Assembly (NCBI GenBank): GCA_015680685.1
Contig: MNCI01033645.1
Coordinates: forward strand, 1 to 64,000
Origin: Gnetum montanum
Taxonomy: Eukaryota > Streptophyta > Gnetopsida > Gnetales > Gnetaceae
Direction: 5' to 3'
Length of the DNA: 64,000 nt
Shown: positions 33,370 through 45,533 of the stretch, in pieces
Layout of the letters: every line of letters begins with the position of its first letter
How positions within the stretch are numbered: position 1 is the stretch's first letter
The notes under the pieces: generated by a model
Databases searched by the model: none
The model's input: only the letters and a program-made list of their open reading frames with translations
What the model was told of the DNA's origin: nothing
Program-made: the position numbers and the translations under genes

Positions 33370-34166
33370 TGATGGGATGCAATATCGCATAGGCCACAAT
33401 ATCACATCCCTCGCGATATCGCAGTCTGCCGCCAGTTCTATAAATAAGAGGCAGCACTCTCTTGTTTCTCATTCTAGGCCTAGATAGTAGCGAAAATCTA
33501 GCAGTTTTACCTCTCCAGAGATAGAATAGTTTCCATGTGCCTGCAGTAGGAGCTCCAAAGTGAACAGATCTTTATTTGAGCAAATATTATACTTGAATAC
33601 AAGTTTGTGTATGGAAATAAAGAAGAACTATTGGATAAACCTTGCAGTGCATCGACTAAGTTAAATAGGATTTTATTTATTGTTATTTATTGTTTATTAT
33701 TTAAATTCTTTATTAGTTAATTAAATATTTCTCAACCCTTCTCCCATAGTTAAGTGCATTTAGTATGACCGCTTTGAGCATGTGCGTTATGCTTGGTGAT
33801 CCTAGCAACAACTAGTGTTTGGTAACCAAGGTTGCATTGCTTCAGGGTGTGAACAGTAAGTGGGAACGAATGTTGATGGTAGGTTAATTAAGGCTTAGTT
33901 AGTTAGTTAAAGTTAGTTAATTAGTCTCTTCACCCTCTACCTCATTAGAATAGGAGATAAAACATAAAAGACATAAAAATCACATACCTCAGACTTACTT
34001 AACCATACAATTGTGACAAACATGAGTAAGTCTGGGAAGATAACGAACGATTAACCTTATGTGTTCCATAAGGCATGTAGGTACTTAGTCTGTGGAGTTT
34101 GACCGGATCATGCCTGTAACACTCATATTCATATCTTTGATTGTAGGGGTACCGCGCCACTCATCA
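33370..34166 (+). repeat. Element B 3' LTR
   Basis: It begins TGATGGGATG and ends CTCATCA, followed by the ATAGG target copy at 34167-34171. TATAAATA is at 33439-33446. It is about 15 bp shorter than the 5' LTR in the palindrome region and carries many C-to-T/G-to-A differences from it. Confidence 0.92.
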
Positions 34167-34584
34167 ATAGGTCTACATTTTATTCAACCCCTTTGTGCCT
34201 ATAGACATTATAGGTGTGGTTACACAAGGGCATCATAACCTAAAGCTTGCTTTGGGAAGGATCCACTTGTGTAACGTTTGTGACTTATACTTGTTTAACA
34301 TAACCACACCATTTTTCACCTTCCAAGCACTCAAATTATTCTATGTTATTATTTCCCTTTCTCATGAAATTAACCTATCCCACAACCTCAATTTCAACAT
34401 CTTTTTCTTCCTCATTCTAGTGCTTTTCATGTCAACAACTACACCTTATCATACTTTTGGTGCCCTAAATTGATTTTTCACTTATCCTAGAATGTTGAAT
34501 TTAACTTCAAACCTTCCAACCAATTCTAGATCTTCAATTTACATGTTTAGTTATTCCATAGAATGAGAATATTTGGACCTCAAG

Positions 34585-34668
34585 GTCATGTACCTAATGT
34601 TAGTTCTAACCTAACATTGTGTACCCAACATCATGTACCTAATGTTGGGTCTCACAAAGCTATAAATA
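34585..34668 (+). promoter_or_regulatory. TATA promoter with TACCTAATGTT words
   Basis: GTACCTAATGTTAG near 34590, a reversed set (CTAACATTGTGTACCC) and GTACCTAATGTTGGG near 34635 precede TATAAATATA at 34661. It points right, towards the coiled-coil pseudogene. The same words precede an oppositely facing TATA box at 38371-38378. Confidence 0.5.
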
Positions 34669-35239
34669 TATGAACCTCGCAACACTTGAACTTCATTTTC
34701 ATCATTTTCTACTAGGGGAGTTATTGAAATTTTCTCTCATGACTCAGAGCTCTATGCACTCATCTTCCTCTTACAATATTTAGCTCTCTAATGCTCTAAG
34801 TTTTGTGCCATTTGAATCCATCTAAACCTAGAGTGTTCCACTTAGTTATGGGTGGGTTTTAGGGGATGCTTGCATGCAACACTTGAAATAAATTATTGAA
34901 ATTTTCTATCATCCAAAAGGTATCATAATGATAAGAATGTAAAAAAAATTAGGAGTTATAATGAAAAATCACTCATGTTAATGCCAGAAATCTAATTTTT
35001 CTAACCCATAGGCCCATAACAATTATTATAAGCCACATATAATGAAAAAGGCACTAGTTGCCAAGGGTCATAAAAGGAGATAGATACTTTTTTGGGATTT
35101 TCTTGAAAATTTTTCTAACTTTGCAATCATATGCACTATGAACTTAATGAATTGAGGTTATGAGTAATGTATAAATCAATTGATGATAACAAACATAACC
35201 TTAGTAACACTTGAATTTTGCTTGATTGCAAATGTCCCC

Positions 35240-38030
35240 AAAAAGAGGTCCTTAGGATGAACCCTCATAGAGAGCTACTAAGCATCCACATGATGGTCAT
35301 GGTTAATAAGGAAAACCCATAGAACATGTTGAGTAGGATGCCCAATCCTTCCGTATTCATTAGGATGCTCCTACTATTGGGCAATTGACCGAAGGAGAGG
35401 CAGTCAAACTACTAGCTTCTATGCAGGGAAAACATCTCAAGTTGCCCCTTTACTACCTTGCTGCCAACTTTGAAAAGTTCACATTAGCTTAGTCATCATG
35501 GAAATGAACTTTAGTCCATTCATGGAGTTTTCTCCAAATGTAGTTTAGATGCAACTCAAGCCATCCCCATTATGGCTTATCCTATCGAATAGGGGTGAAT
35601 GGTACTTTAGTGAAACTTATTAGTTTTGACACAATAAGGATGAGGGAATCACTATTAACATCTATTTTTTGATCATCCCTTATTCGGTCAAAGAAATTGT
35701 TGTGACTCTTAACCTACCCAATGAATGAGCTAAGGTTGCTCATCTATTGACTAGATTCAATTCTAAGACAAATAGAATATGGCTGAGACAAGTGTACAAC
35801 AAGGAGAAAAAAACATACAATGAAATGACTCTAGAGGAGAAAACCTACTTCAAGATTGGGACATACCACCTATTTTCCACAAAAGTGCTCAATCGAATTT
35901 TCACTTATGTGGCCAGGAGAAGTGCCATTTTGATGGGTAAATTTGCAACCAATCTTTCCAAGTATTACTTCACTAAAATCCAATAGTGATTTGAAGAAAC
36001 AAAGTTAGGGAGATAAACACTTCCATTTCCTTGCTTAATTAGAATGTTATGCAAGTGAACTAGGCTCCTAGGATATACCAATGATATTCCTAGGAAGGCT
36101 CAAAATGCCTCCTCTAGTAAGCTTCTAAAACTAACAACACCAAGAAAAGATATTGGTGAAGAACAAGAAGTAGAAAGGAGGTTAAGCCATGAACAGAAAT
36201 AAAACGTAAGACCAAATAGCACCCATAAGCACAAGCTTTGTAGCGTCTACCACTGTAAGACTATAGGCCTTCAATGAGCCATTTGTAAAGGATCACTAAA
36301 ATAGTCAATTGGAGAAGTAGGAATGAATCCAATCCCTTTCAAGTAATGGACAATATCGTAAAATGCACCATGTCAACTAATCCAATGTAGGGGAGATCTC
36401 AATAAAATTAGGAGGATAAGGATTACAATGATCATGACAGATCTCTAGGAATGCCACATCCTTTTAAGTAACATTGGAAATTGGAGAAGGTGCTATATTC
36501 ATGGTACTATAACATGAGGATGCGGTAGGCATAGCAAAGGTGATCATAGATCATATCAAAGAATCATTCAATATGCTTGCTGTGCCCAAAATTGATCTAG
36601 CAAGAACTCAAGATACATAAATATTAGCCAAGACTTCAATGATACCTATAGTACATGAGGATGTGCTTTATTAATTACTGCAAACAAGCCAAGTAATGGC
36701 CACTTTCTTTAACATCCCTAGTGATGTCACTGCAACTCAATCAGACCTTATCACCATCAAAAAAATTTTGGTCATGGAAAAAGTTAGGGCAGATCATGTG
36801 GAAGAAAAAATTCATAGATTACAACAGGATCTTACTCATTTTGTTGCACTAGGCCAACTCAAACAATTGAAGATATAGGAGCTCACCAAGCTAACAAAGG
36901 AGAAAGTAGCTACTAAGCAAGAGAAGGAGATGGTAGTTTGAAATGCCTCTACTACTAATGTGCAATCTCATGTGTATAAAAAGAAACTAACCACTGTACA
37001 ATAGGAGAATAAGTAGCTCACTACAGAAAATTCTAGGTTGATCACTATAGAGAAACAAAAGAACATCCTAGAAGAAAGCATCCACTAGTTGCAAGAACAA
37101 CTAGTGAGGGTCAACTAAGACATAAATACATTGGCCTAGGAGAATAGAATCCTCTCCATGAAGAAGGTCCATGTAATCTACCAAAATTTAACAATTAAAA
37201 CTGGCACGTGGCAAAATGAGGCCAAAAAGTAGAAAAAATTGAGAGAGCACGTCTGTGACCAAGTTGGCATGTACAAGCAAATCAATGAGAAAGAAATCTA
37301 GATGGCCAACGCCCACATTAGCTCCTTGTCAATGTAGAACCCTAAGTGGTAGCCCATCTTGAATAGCTATGCCTTGGTCTAATAAGCAGAAGTCAAAAAT
37401 AAGGACCTATAGATAGAGGATCTAAAGGAATAAATGGCATTGAATGACCTTAGATATGCCAACCTTGCCATGTTAACAAGAAGTCATCCCTAAAATGAGC
37501 TAGAGAAACAAGTGGCAACCACCTATGTAGTGTATGAGAAAGAGTTTGTGGATTGAAAGGATGCTTTGCAAAAGTTGTAGGTGGAAAACTTAGAGTTAGA
37601 GATGGTCAAAGCTAGTTATCAAGGACAAAAGGATGTAGCCTTAAACCTAACCCAAATATTGATAGATTATCATGAGTTTAGAAATAAAGCTAGGGCCTTC
37701 AAGAAAGAATGACAACAATTCATGGCCTGGTATGTAAAGGTGAACCAAATGTTCTTATAACTACCATGTCCTTGTGATGTGCGAGTGCCATCACATATTA
37801 ACATAGCATCCTAGATGGTGCATGACCCAAGGAAGGAGGAGGCGAAGTTGTAGGCATTGCTCAATCGATACAAATTTCAATAGCCTAGCAATAAAGAAAA
37901 ACTACCAATGAAAGAGCCACTAATGAAAGAGCCTATGTGTGATGGGTATCCACCCTTAAACATCCATACGTGTCTTGGAAATCGCAAGGCTACTTTAGGG
38001 ATTGCGAAGCATATGTCACTAGTTATGCCA
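35240..38030 (+). pseudogene. Broken coiled-coil protein gene, perhaps a Tat-type extra ORF
   Basis: A long sense-strand protein text is broken by many stops, mostly TAG or TAA where Gln fits. The N-terminal part includes the clean frame 35747-35986 (EEKTYFKIGTYHLFSTKVL). From 36696 a long heptad-like region follows, rich in E, K, Q, L (EEKIHRLQQDLTHF, ENSRLITIEKQKNILEE, LEKQVATTYVVYEKEF) up to about 37700, then a proline/lysine tail to about 38030. It has no RT, integrase or gag motif. A TATA promoter lies ~600-1000 bp upstream. In Tat-lineage elements large extra ORFs of unknown function are common, which is the most likely origin; a host gene fragment is the alternative. Confidence 0.45.
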
Positions 38031-38039
38031 AATAATACA

Positions 38040-38530
38040 TGTTTGAATTACCAAGTATCTACACTTAATTGCTTGTGATTAAGGCATAATCATTCCACTT
38101 AATAACAAAATAAAGGAGTAAATGAATAACAATTTAAAAGCAATAATAATATGAGTGGATCCCACAATGATGGAAGTAATCTTGATCTTTATTGCCAATC
38201 ATATACTATGTCCAAGTATGTCGCACTTGAACAAAGGTGCCATATGATTACAAACATCACACTACAAGCATGCACTAGGAATGACAATTCTAAGTAAATA
38301 AATTGAAAATAAAAACTATCTCTCTACTTCATGCATTCTACATGCTCCTCATTCAAGCACCCAAGTGCTATATTTATAGGCAAACCTAGATGAGGCTACG
38401 TTAGATATTCAAAATTGCTTCTTGGCTCCAACATCAGGTACACGATGTCAAGGCTCTGACATTGCATATCTAACATCAGGGCCTACCAAATGATAACTCA
38501 TTAAGTGTCAACGTAATGAAGGTTTTTTCT
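38040..38530 (-). promoter_or_regulatory. Minus-strand TATA promoter region, possible LTR fragment
   Basis: On the minus strand: CCTGATGTTAG (rc of 38470-38480), then GTACCTGATGTTGG (rc of about 38428-38441), then TATAAATA (rc of 38371-38378), with AATAAAG about 200 bp further on. The order and wording copy the plus-strand promoter at 34585-34668. It ends where integrase coding starts at ~38535. It may be a solo or truncated LTR of a minus-strand element; no second copy or primer site was found, so the LTR call is tentative. Confidence 0.4.
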
Positions 38531-38534
38531 CACA

Positions 38535-39430
38535 TATGTAGGAATGTTAGTAATGAATCGAATTAGTAGAACCCTTTCATATGAGGGGGATTGACCTCAT
38601 TGGTTGCATTTCTTCAACTTGTAACAATAAGGCATACATCATTACATGTGTATAATATTGCACAGAGTGGGTGGAAGATTTTACTATTAAAGATTGTTTA
38701 TCTACCATTGCATAAATATTCCTTTAAAATAATATGCTCCATAGGTTCAGTATTTCCTAAATCTTGATCTTTGATAATGATACAAAATTTCATAATGAGG
38801 TTTTCAAGAATTTTTTAGAATCATGTAGAGTTAATCATAAGTTAACTTTTCCTTATCACTTGTAAGCCAATGGCTAGGAAAAGGTTACTAATCATGAAAT
38901 TATTAGGATACTGAGGAAAATGATTAGCATGTACAAAAGAGACTAGGCCACTAAGCTCAAAAATGTTGTTTAGGAATATCAAACATTGTGAGAAAATCCT
39001 ATTAATTACGCACCATTCAAGCTTCTCTATGGACACGTTTCATGATTACCTATTGATCTAGGAATAAAAACCTTAGATAATGTTGTAGATTTTAATATGA
39101 CCTTATATTTTTCATAAAAAGAGAGGTTGATTAACCTTAATCTTATTAATAGGAATCAAAAAATCTCTTGATGCATAATAGGTTAGAACATTCCTACAAC
39201 AAGGCTTGTCAAAATATTTGAGAAATAAAGTTTAATTTTAAATATGATGATAACATTATCTATTTTAATCCATTATACTTGGCCTATATGGATAAATTTC
39301 AATTTCAATGAAAATAAACCATATATCATTCACACTAGTTATCAGCCTAGTGTGAGACATATTTATCATCTAGATGAGCTAGAAAAAGAATTTATTGGAT
39401 AATGAAAAGAACTAAAGCATTACGAAGAAT
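38535..39430 (+). pseudogene. Ty3/gypsy integrase fragment
   Basis: EPFHMRGIDLIGCI gives the first catalytic Asp; IFDNDTKFHNEVF the second; FPYHL.ANG.EKVTN the Glu region, worn. C-terminal text follows (YAPFKLLYGH, and a worn tail to HLDELEKEF near 39390). Wording is nearest to the Athila-like integrase of element B. Many stops. No RT precedes it: the sequence before ~38535 is unrelated, so it was cut there by deletion or insertion. It could belong to element D or to another element. Confidence 0.65.
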
Positions 39431-42400
39431 ATCTTTCTCATTTGGAAGTACATAACAATAATTTGTGTATTTTACACTAAGGTCTATTAGTTGATAGACA
39501 TGGATTAGTCATGGAGAAGCATCCTTTTTACCATATCAAATATTATTCATTTTTTCTATTTTTCTTATTTGGTTTAATAAACTTATTATGTTAAGTTACT
39601 AATTTTCACATGTTTTGAGCTTAATAATTAACTATTTATGATTTCTTCTTCTCCTTAAGTGTCCTTGTAATCATGTATGGAAAAACTAGTTAACATGATT
39701 TATGAATGCTGACCAAATAAGCCAATGTTGGATGGATAGTTATAGGTTCCATGATGATGTGAGAATACTAGATGAGTCTAAAGTGAAGTCTTGATCGATG
39801 AAATATCCACATAACAAAATTCATCCATCTACATTTTCTTCTATCCATCATCGGTGAACTAGGCTTAAATCTACTGGGGAGCTAAGACTCATACTACGAA
39901 GTATTGAAGAAAATGTTACTAGAATCTATAACAGGGTAGTGGATTCACACCTTAGGATATGAGTTCTAAAATATTGTAAAAGTTCTTGGTCATCAATAAG
40001 AAAAGGATGTGTAATCAAGGATCCTTGTGACTATTGAATGGGTCTAATTAGTGTGATTAGACTAAGATGCATGAATTGCCTTGCTTGGCCATCCTAACCA
40101 AAAGAGATTCATGATCTCATAAACCTCTACATGCCATGTGGTGAGGGATGAATTCTCAAATTTGTATAAGTCAAAGACTTCAAGTGGCGATCCAACATTC
40201 CAATCATTACCATCACTCCCATGCATCATCAAAAATCCACATCTCATAAAAGAAAGAAAGTGATAACAAAAATGAATGAATGAAATGAAAAGATAAAAAG
40301 ATGAAAAAAAATAATAATTAAAACAAAAATAAAATAATAAAATAATAATAAAGAAAATAAGGAGTGATGGGAAATGTAATGTAATCCCAAAATTACTGGT
40401 CCATATAAATTGGTATTTTTATCATCTTGTACCAACCCTACGATTGCTCAATTAAATTCAAATTGAGTGGTTGTACCAATACCCGTGTGAACCTTTCTCA
40501 TGTTCAACCCATTGCATAGATCACTTGAATTATGAATTTAGTAGTTCAATATACTCTCCTACTTCATTCATACCCATGGCCATGAAGCCCTAGAAGTCTC
40601 TCTCTTAGTAAACTTTAGTAATGTCAAATGCTTCTTCCATCTAATTTCTAAATTCATATGTTCCTAGGGGTCAAAATTTGTAATTGTTAATCTAAATCAT
40701 TAGCACATCCATTATTTTCTTTCATGGAATTTTTATTACCATTTTAATTATGATCAATTAGCGTAACTAGAGGAATTAATTAGAGGGTTCTACTAAAGAA
40801 AAATCATGGAGCTTACTATGCATACGTATATAAATGAAGGAAAATCAAACCAGAATCTTGAATTTTAGATGTTCTATGGTAAATTACTTTTATTTGGTTT
40901 TACTAATGGTTAGATCATGAAATAATCAATACTAGATGACGGTAGTTAAGCTATACATGATCTTACACTTGGAAAGGAGACTTGAAGATCTATCCCCATC
41001 ATGTGGATGAGTAGCAATGGTGGGATGTGGTACTGGATCTCTCATGGAATGTAGGACATGCTTATGTTAACCATAGGATAATTGAATGCTTAGCTAGGAA
41101 TCTAGTAATGCTACACCCTCATCTTCTTTCTCTTGTCCATCATGGATTCTACATTTCTTCCATTTCATTTCTTGTCCATTGATTGTCTATGGTAGGAATT
41201 TATATTAGGTGAAGATGAGAATTAATCATCCAAGGATATGGACTCTTATTTCATGTTGATGTCTCACTATTTGTTGGAAATTCATGAGTATCTCATTAGT
41301 ATGTTTTACAAGGCCAAGAAATGTAGGTGTCTACTATGGGAAGGACCACTTATGAATTCTTGGTAGCTTAATCCCTTGGATGGTGGTGATCACATGACAT
41401 AAGACACTCAATTGATCTTTTACTTGTGTGGCTGCAACTTGATGAGCCTAATTGCTTGACTAGGATTATTTTCTTCCACCATTATTTTCTACCTACATAT
41501 GTTGATTATAAATTATATGTCTAATTAATTAATACTTCATGATCCTACATACCTTGGTTTATTTACTTGATGATATCATATATTCAAAGCCTTTTGGTTT
41601 GTTGATTCATACATTTATGCCTTTAATTATTATGCTTATGTTCTTCGGTGCATGTATTTAATTTTTGTTATTCAAGATTTACAGCTTGCAACTCAATTGT
41701 GAAAGAGAGATACCATTTGATATGTATCTCTCGATTCTATCTTATTCATCATACTCATGTATGCATTTAATATTAGGTTGTAGTTTGCTTTCATGTTGTT
41801 CTCATCCATAATTTTTTCAATGGTGGTTTAATGCCTAAATATTTCACATGATTTTTATAATTATTGTAGTTTAACTTGTTAGGTAGGTGTACTCCTAGAA
41901 CTAATGAAAACAACATCTTTCAATCCACTTGAAGGATACATCTCTAATCCTACACTGACAACCTATCTCAAGGAATATTTGAAGGTGAAAAGCAATGTAG
42001 TACCTACAACCTCTCTTAGAAGGAAGATTTAAAGGTAAAAGTTTCAAATTTTCAAATCATAGGTAGGGGACATGTATCATAATCAACAACCAAATTCATA
42101 CCACAAGACTTATTGAAGATTGTTTCATCAAGCTTAAGGCATCTTTATCTTGTAGGCATGCTAGGAGTTATTCCTTATTAGCCATCATCCCCTAGTCCTT
42201 CTTTTTAATATGGAAATTTTGTAATGCATCTTTTATTAAAGTATCTATGTATTTGAAATTCCTTATGTCTTGCATGTTAAATCTATGAAAGTAACTTTAT
42301 CTAGTTGTGAGGAAATGATGAGGCATCTAGTGGAAACTTGTATGTTGATTGTAAGCCCTAGATTTGGGGAACTATTTCATATGCCCTATTTTGTGGTCTA

Positions 42401-43180
42401 ATATATTCAGTAAAGGTTCTTAGTTTTCTAAGATGCATCATTATCCATTTTGTTATACTTCAAGGTTATGTGTATGATTTCAAGCTCTTTACAAAAATTC
42501 TAGCTTTATTTAGATGTTCTTTGGTTATTCTAAGATGCTCCATCAGGTCCCAATTTTCATCCAAAATTATTTATGCAAAGTATGATTTTTTTTGTTGGAT
42601 GGCAGGAAGGGGGTTTGTACTAACTATCTTGCATCAATGCAAGAGTGCTAATGCACCTCCTTCCAAGTCTATTTTACCTTGATTTACCTTCCATGTGACT
42701 AGGATTAGCTTGTGTTTCATTGATGGCCCTCTGTTGATGCCTAGATACTGACAAACCTTCTCCATTTCCACACAAAAATTATAAATATCCAATATGTACT
42801 TATTTATATATCTTAGTTATTTCTTAACATAATTTCCATTCCTTGGATCTTGTGGCATCTAGTTTGTGTGAAGAACTATTCATACATTGGGTGAGTTGAT
42901 TCCTCTCCTTTTTTATATGTAACCTTTATGTCATTGCTTTCAAAAGTGTGGCTAGACTTTGTTAGAGTGCTACCTTACTTACATATCTTAAAACTATTTA
43001 GTCAATGTAGAGTCCATTGTTTGTGTAGTGAATAAAGCTCATGGTTTTTTCTTATTGCATTGTTGATGCCTTAAAAATTAAAATATTAATTTAATTGAGT
43101 TACAATAATTTATCCCTTATCTAAGGAGTTCATAACTATAAGTCATGGTGTTTGTTTATCAAGGTTATGACTAAGAGTGA
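39431..43180. other. AT-rich region without recognised features
   Basis: About 3.7 kb. No frame above 70 codons carries a known motif. 40255-40360 is an A-rich low-complexity run (mixtures of GAATGAAT, AAATAATAA). The rest is plain AT-rich text, probably very old repeat remains. Confidence 0.5.
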
Positions 43181-43714
43181 TCTTATTGCATTTAGTAAGT
43201 GTTGTTGCATCTATCCCCAAAAGGGATTATAATATAAGAATTATGTCTATTTTTAAGAGGGATTACAATGCATGTATATTTTTTTTATTTTATTCTTTAT
43301 AATCATAAAATCCATAGAAATTATAAATATTTTCTCTATCTCTCATCGTGGAAAAATATGTTGCCATCTATATGATATGTATTGTAATACCTTTTATATT
43401 TCTTGATTGTAATGATATACATGAGTGTTCTTGGCAATCCAGTCAACATTGTCTTTGAAGATTAGAATTAGATCACATTATGTTCTATATGATAAATCCC
43501 TTGATGAAAAATTGGTAAGATCCATATCAATATTTCTTCTCACCATGATTTGGAATTCCTACATATCCCTTATAAACTTCGGTTGCTTCATGTTTACAGT
43601 TTTTGGTAACTATGAATGTTGTTCATACACCACCTTGAATGGTGTTTCTCTTGTGCTTTTATATTTAGAATTGTTATATGTAAATTTCTCTACTCATTAT
43701 AGCTCTTCCCATTG
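43180..43714 (-). pseudogene. Minus-strand Ty3/gypsy integrase end, cut by family C
   Basis: Read on the minus strand from 43714: QWEEL..VEKFTYNNSKYKSTRETPFKVVYEQH, the end of the integrase core of Ty3/gypsy elements (the usual wording is QWxxxLPxAEFAYNxxxHxSTGxxPFEVVYG). Worn text follows to about 43400. The match runs right up to the start of the family C LTR at 43713, so C inserted into this older, oppositely oriented element. The lower boundary is approximate. Confidence 0.65.
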
Positions 43715-45345
43715 AAACACCCCAAAATTTCAAGATCCTCTTTCTTCACTAGGGTCTTGGAATTCAAGAAAAGGATTTCCACAAGTGCAATGTCATGGAA
43801 GTTTGGAAGGAAATGAATGCACTAAGTTTAGACTATTCAATTTGGCAAGTTTTCTACCTCTAGAGCTAATAAGATCGATGGACTCTCCAGCCTACCCACC
43901 TGGGTGTTTCACCCGGCTGACAATCTATTCAGAAACCATGTGTGGAGTTTTCGGTGGTACTCAGGATGTGCAAAACAGTTTGACAAGTTTTCTAGTGAAG
44001 AAGTTTGCTACGCTATGTGGCGTAGTAGACCTCAGAAGATAGTTGCTCATGCATTCAAGTGCAAACTATTGGAAAAAAAAGTGGTATGCTATGCTATGTA
44101 GCGTAGCATAGCATAGCAAAGGAAAATCAGAAAGGCCCAAGTTACCATGTGATTCCAATGAAGAAATTACACTCGGCAAGCACTCCAGCCTCCAAAAATA
44201 GTTACCTTGTTTGACTTCAAGTCCTTCAGCAAGATCTCTTACTAGAAAATGGTGAATTGAGAAAAAAGTAAGACATGATGGCTGCTACGCTACATAGCAT
44301 AGCGTAGCATAGTAGAGATGCAAATTCAACAAAGTGCTTCAATAGTTAGCCTGATGTGCACCGAAGCTTCCAATAGATGTAGTTGACTTCAAAGAAAATT
44401 TCCTTTTCAAACTAGTGGCTATGCTATGCTAAGCAACATAGCATAGTACAACATAGCAAGCAGCTACACTATGCCAATGTGCTATGCTACATAGCGTAGC
44501 ACAACATAGCAAATAGCTACGCTATTCCAGTATGCTTCATCTCTTTCTTGCATTGTTTCCATACCTGATGCCAGCACTCCCAGTTTTGACAGCGTGATTG
44601 CAGCATGGCAGGTTCACAATCAGCTTTGCATGTCCATGCAATATGGACACATCAACATCTCATGGGTCCAGGACATGTGGCATCTAAACCACATCTCTCG
44701 CGTGCTCAAAGGGTTGAGAAAATTAGGTTTGGTTAGCAAAAATTGGCATTTTGAGCATTGGTTGGCAAAATTTGGCTTGCGGTTGGAAATTGTGGGCAAT
44801 TTTGAGTATTGTTCGCATTGATTGGCATTTTAGCAATTCAAAGAAAGTTGAAACCTTTAGTATTGGCACATGGCATTAGCTTTTTGCTTATTGACGCTTC
44901 GTATTGTTGGCTCTTAAGGTTTTACCCGAAGACATAGTTGAGGCATTTTGAGTGTTTCGACCATTCCTGGACTACTTGTGCCCCTCCAACACTATACCAC
45001 TTGTTATACATTTTCAAGCAGAGAAGAGAATCAAACCCGCAACTTTGTGGTGGTGCTTTTCTCATCCTAGTTGCTCTGTTGTTTCTACATTATTATCACT
45101 ATTTAGCATCATTTTTTTTCTTATCACATCTATTAATCATCAGTTAGATTTCATGTGTTTTTTGCTTAAAAAGACATTTACATAAGGTTAAGTTACACTG
45201 ACTAAGTCCCTGTCTGATCAACTAGACCGTTTAGGGCACCCCATTTCTGTTTTATCTAGCATGGCCCTCACACGGATCTAGGGTTAAAACTATTCACCTG
45301 ACAACCTCTCGGTGTTCCCGGCCACTGACGTTTTTAGTCGCTATA
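43713..45345 (+). repeat. Family C LTR1
   Basis: It starts TGAAACACCCC at the break in minus-strand integrase coding, and its start aligns with TGAAACACCAT at 54958. It ends just before the primer site at 45352. Further shared words: CATCTAAACCACATCTCTC (44690) with CATCTAAACCATATTTTTC (55748), and the 130 bp before the primer site. It holds several TAGCGTA/GCTATGC hairpins (44005-44540). The TATA segment seen in LTR2 seems deleted here. No polypurine tract is visible before either copy. Confidence 0.65.
44005..44540. repeat. Cluster of TAGCGTA / GCTATGC inverted-repeat words in LTR1
   Basis: At least ten runs built from CTACGCTA, TAGCGTAG and GCTATGCTATG. The best is 44088-44117: an exact 11-bp inverted repeat (GCTATGCTATG / CATAGCATAGC) around an 8-base loop TAGCGTAG. 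Others lie at 44007, 44282-44317, 44411-44458 and 44480-44526. They could form DNA or RNA hairpins. Confidence 0.75.
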
Positions 45346-45351
45346 GTTTCC

Positions 45352-45368
45352 TAGTGCTAGAAGGAGGG
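45352..45368 (+). promoter_or_regulatory. Primer binding site, family C unit 1
   Basis: TAGTGCTAGAAGGAGGG, two changes (G-to-A and C-to-T) from the element A site at 8044, at six bases from the LTR end. Confidence 0.65.
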
Positions 45369-45533
45369 CCTTTTAGTTCCTTTTCCATGTTTCATGATAG
45401 TCCTTCATGCATTCTGTACCTCATGGCATAAATGTGACAACCTTTCGTGGTTATTTACGCATCGTGTGATATAGATAAGTCACTTCAATGGTTCCTCTGG
45501 AACCCTGTAGGATAGAAAGCCTTCGATAATCGC

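Larger units (their letters stand above)
24517..34166 (+). mobile_element. Element B: Athila-like Ty3/gypsy, both LTRs and target duplication
   Basis: LTRs of 810 and 797 bp (24517-25326, 33370-34166) begin TGATGGGA and end ATCA. ATAGG at 24512-24516 and 34167-34171 is a perfect 5-bp target duplication. The primer site resembles the tRNA-Asp type. Inside, in order: gag, protease, RT with FMDD, RNase H and integrase, then ~1.9 kb without a clear ORF. FMDDFSTYG and the primer site point to Athila. All genes are broken by stops. The LTRs differ at well over 10% of sites in the first 170 bp by eye, with indels, so B is older than element A. Confidence 0.93.

Noticed and set aside
40244-40435. Hydrophobic minus-strand frame of 63 codons
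   Set aside because: Produced by the A-rich low-complexity run at 40255-40360; no homologue or start context.
44005-44540. CRISPR array or tRNA cluster
   Set aside because: The repeated words are short, irregularly spaced and inverted in a plant LTR; no tRNA box A/B or regular repeat-spacer pattern.
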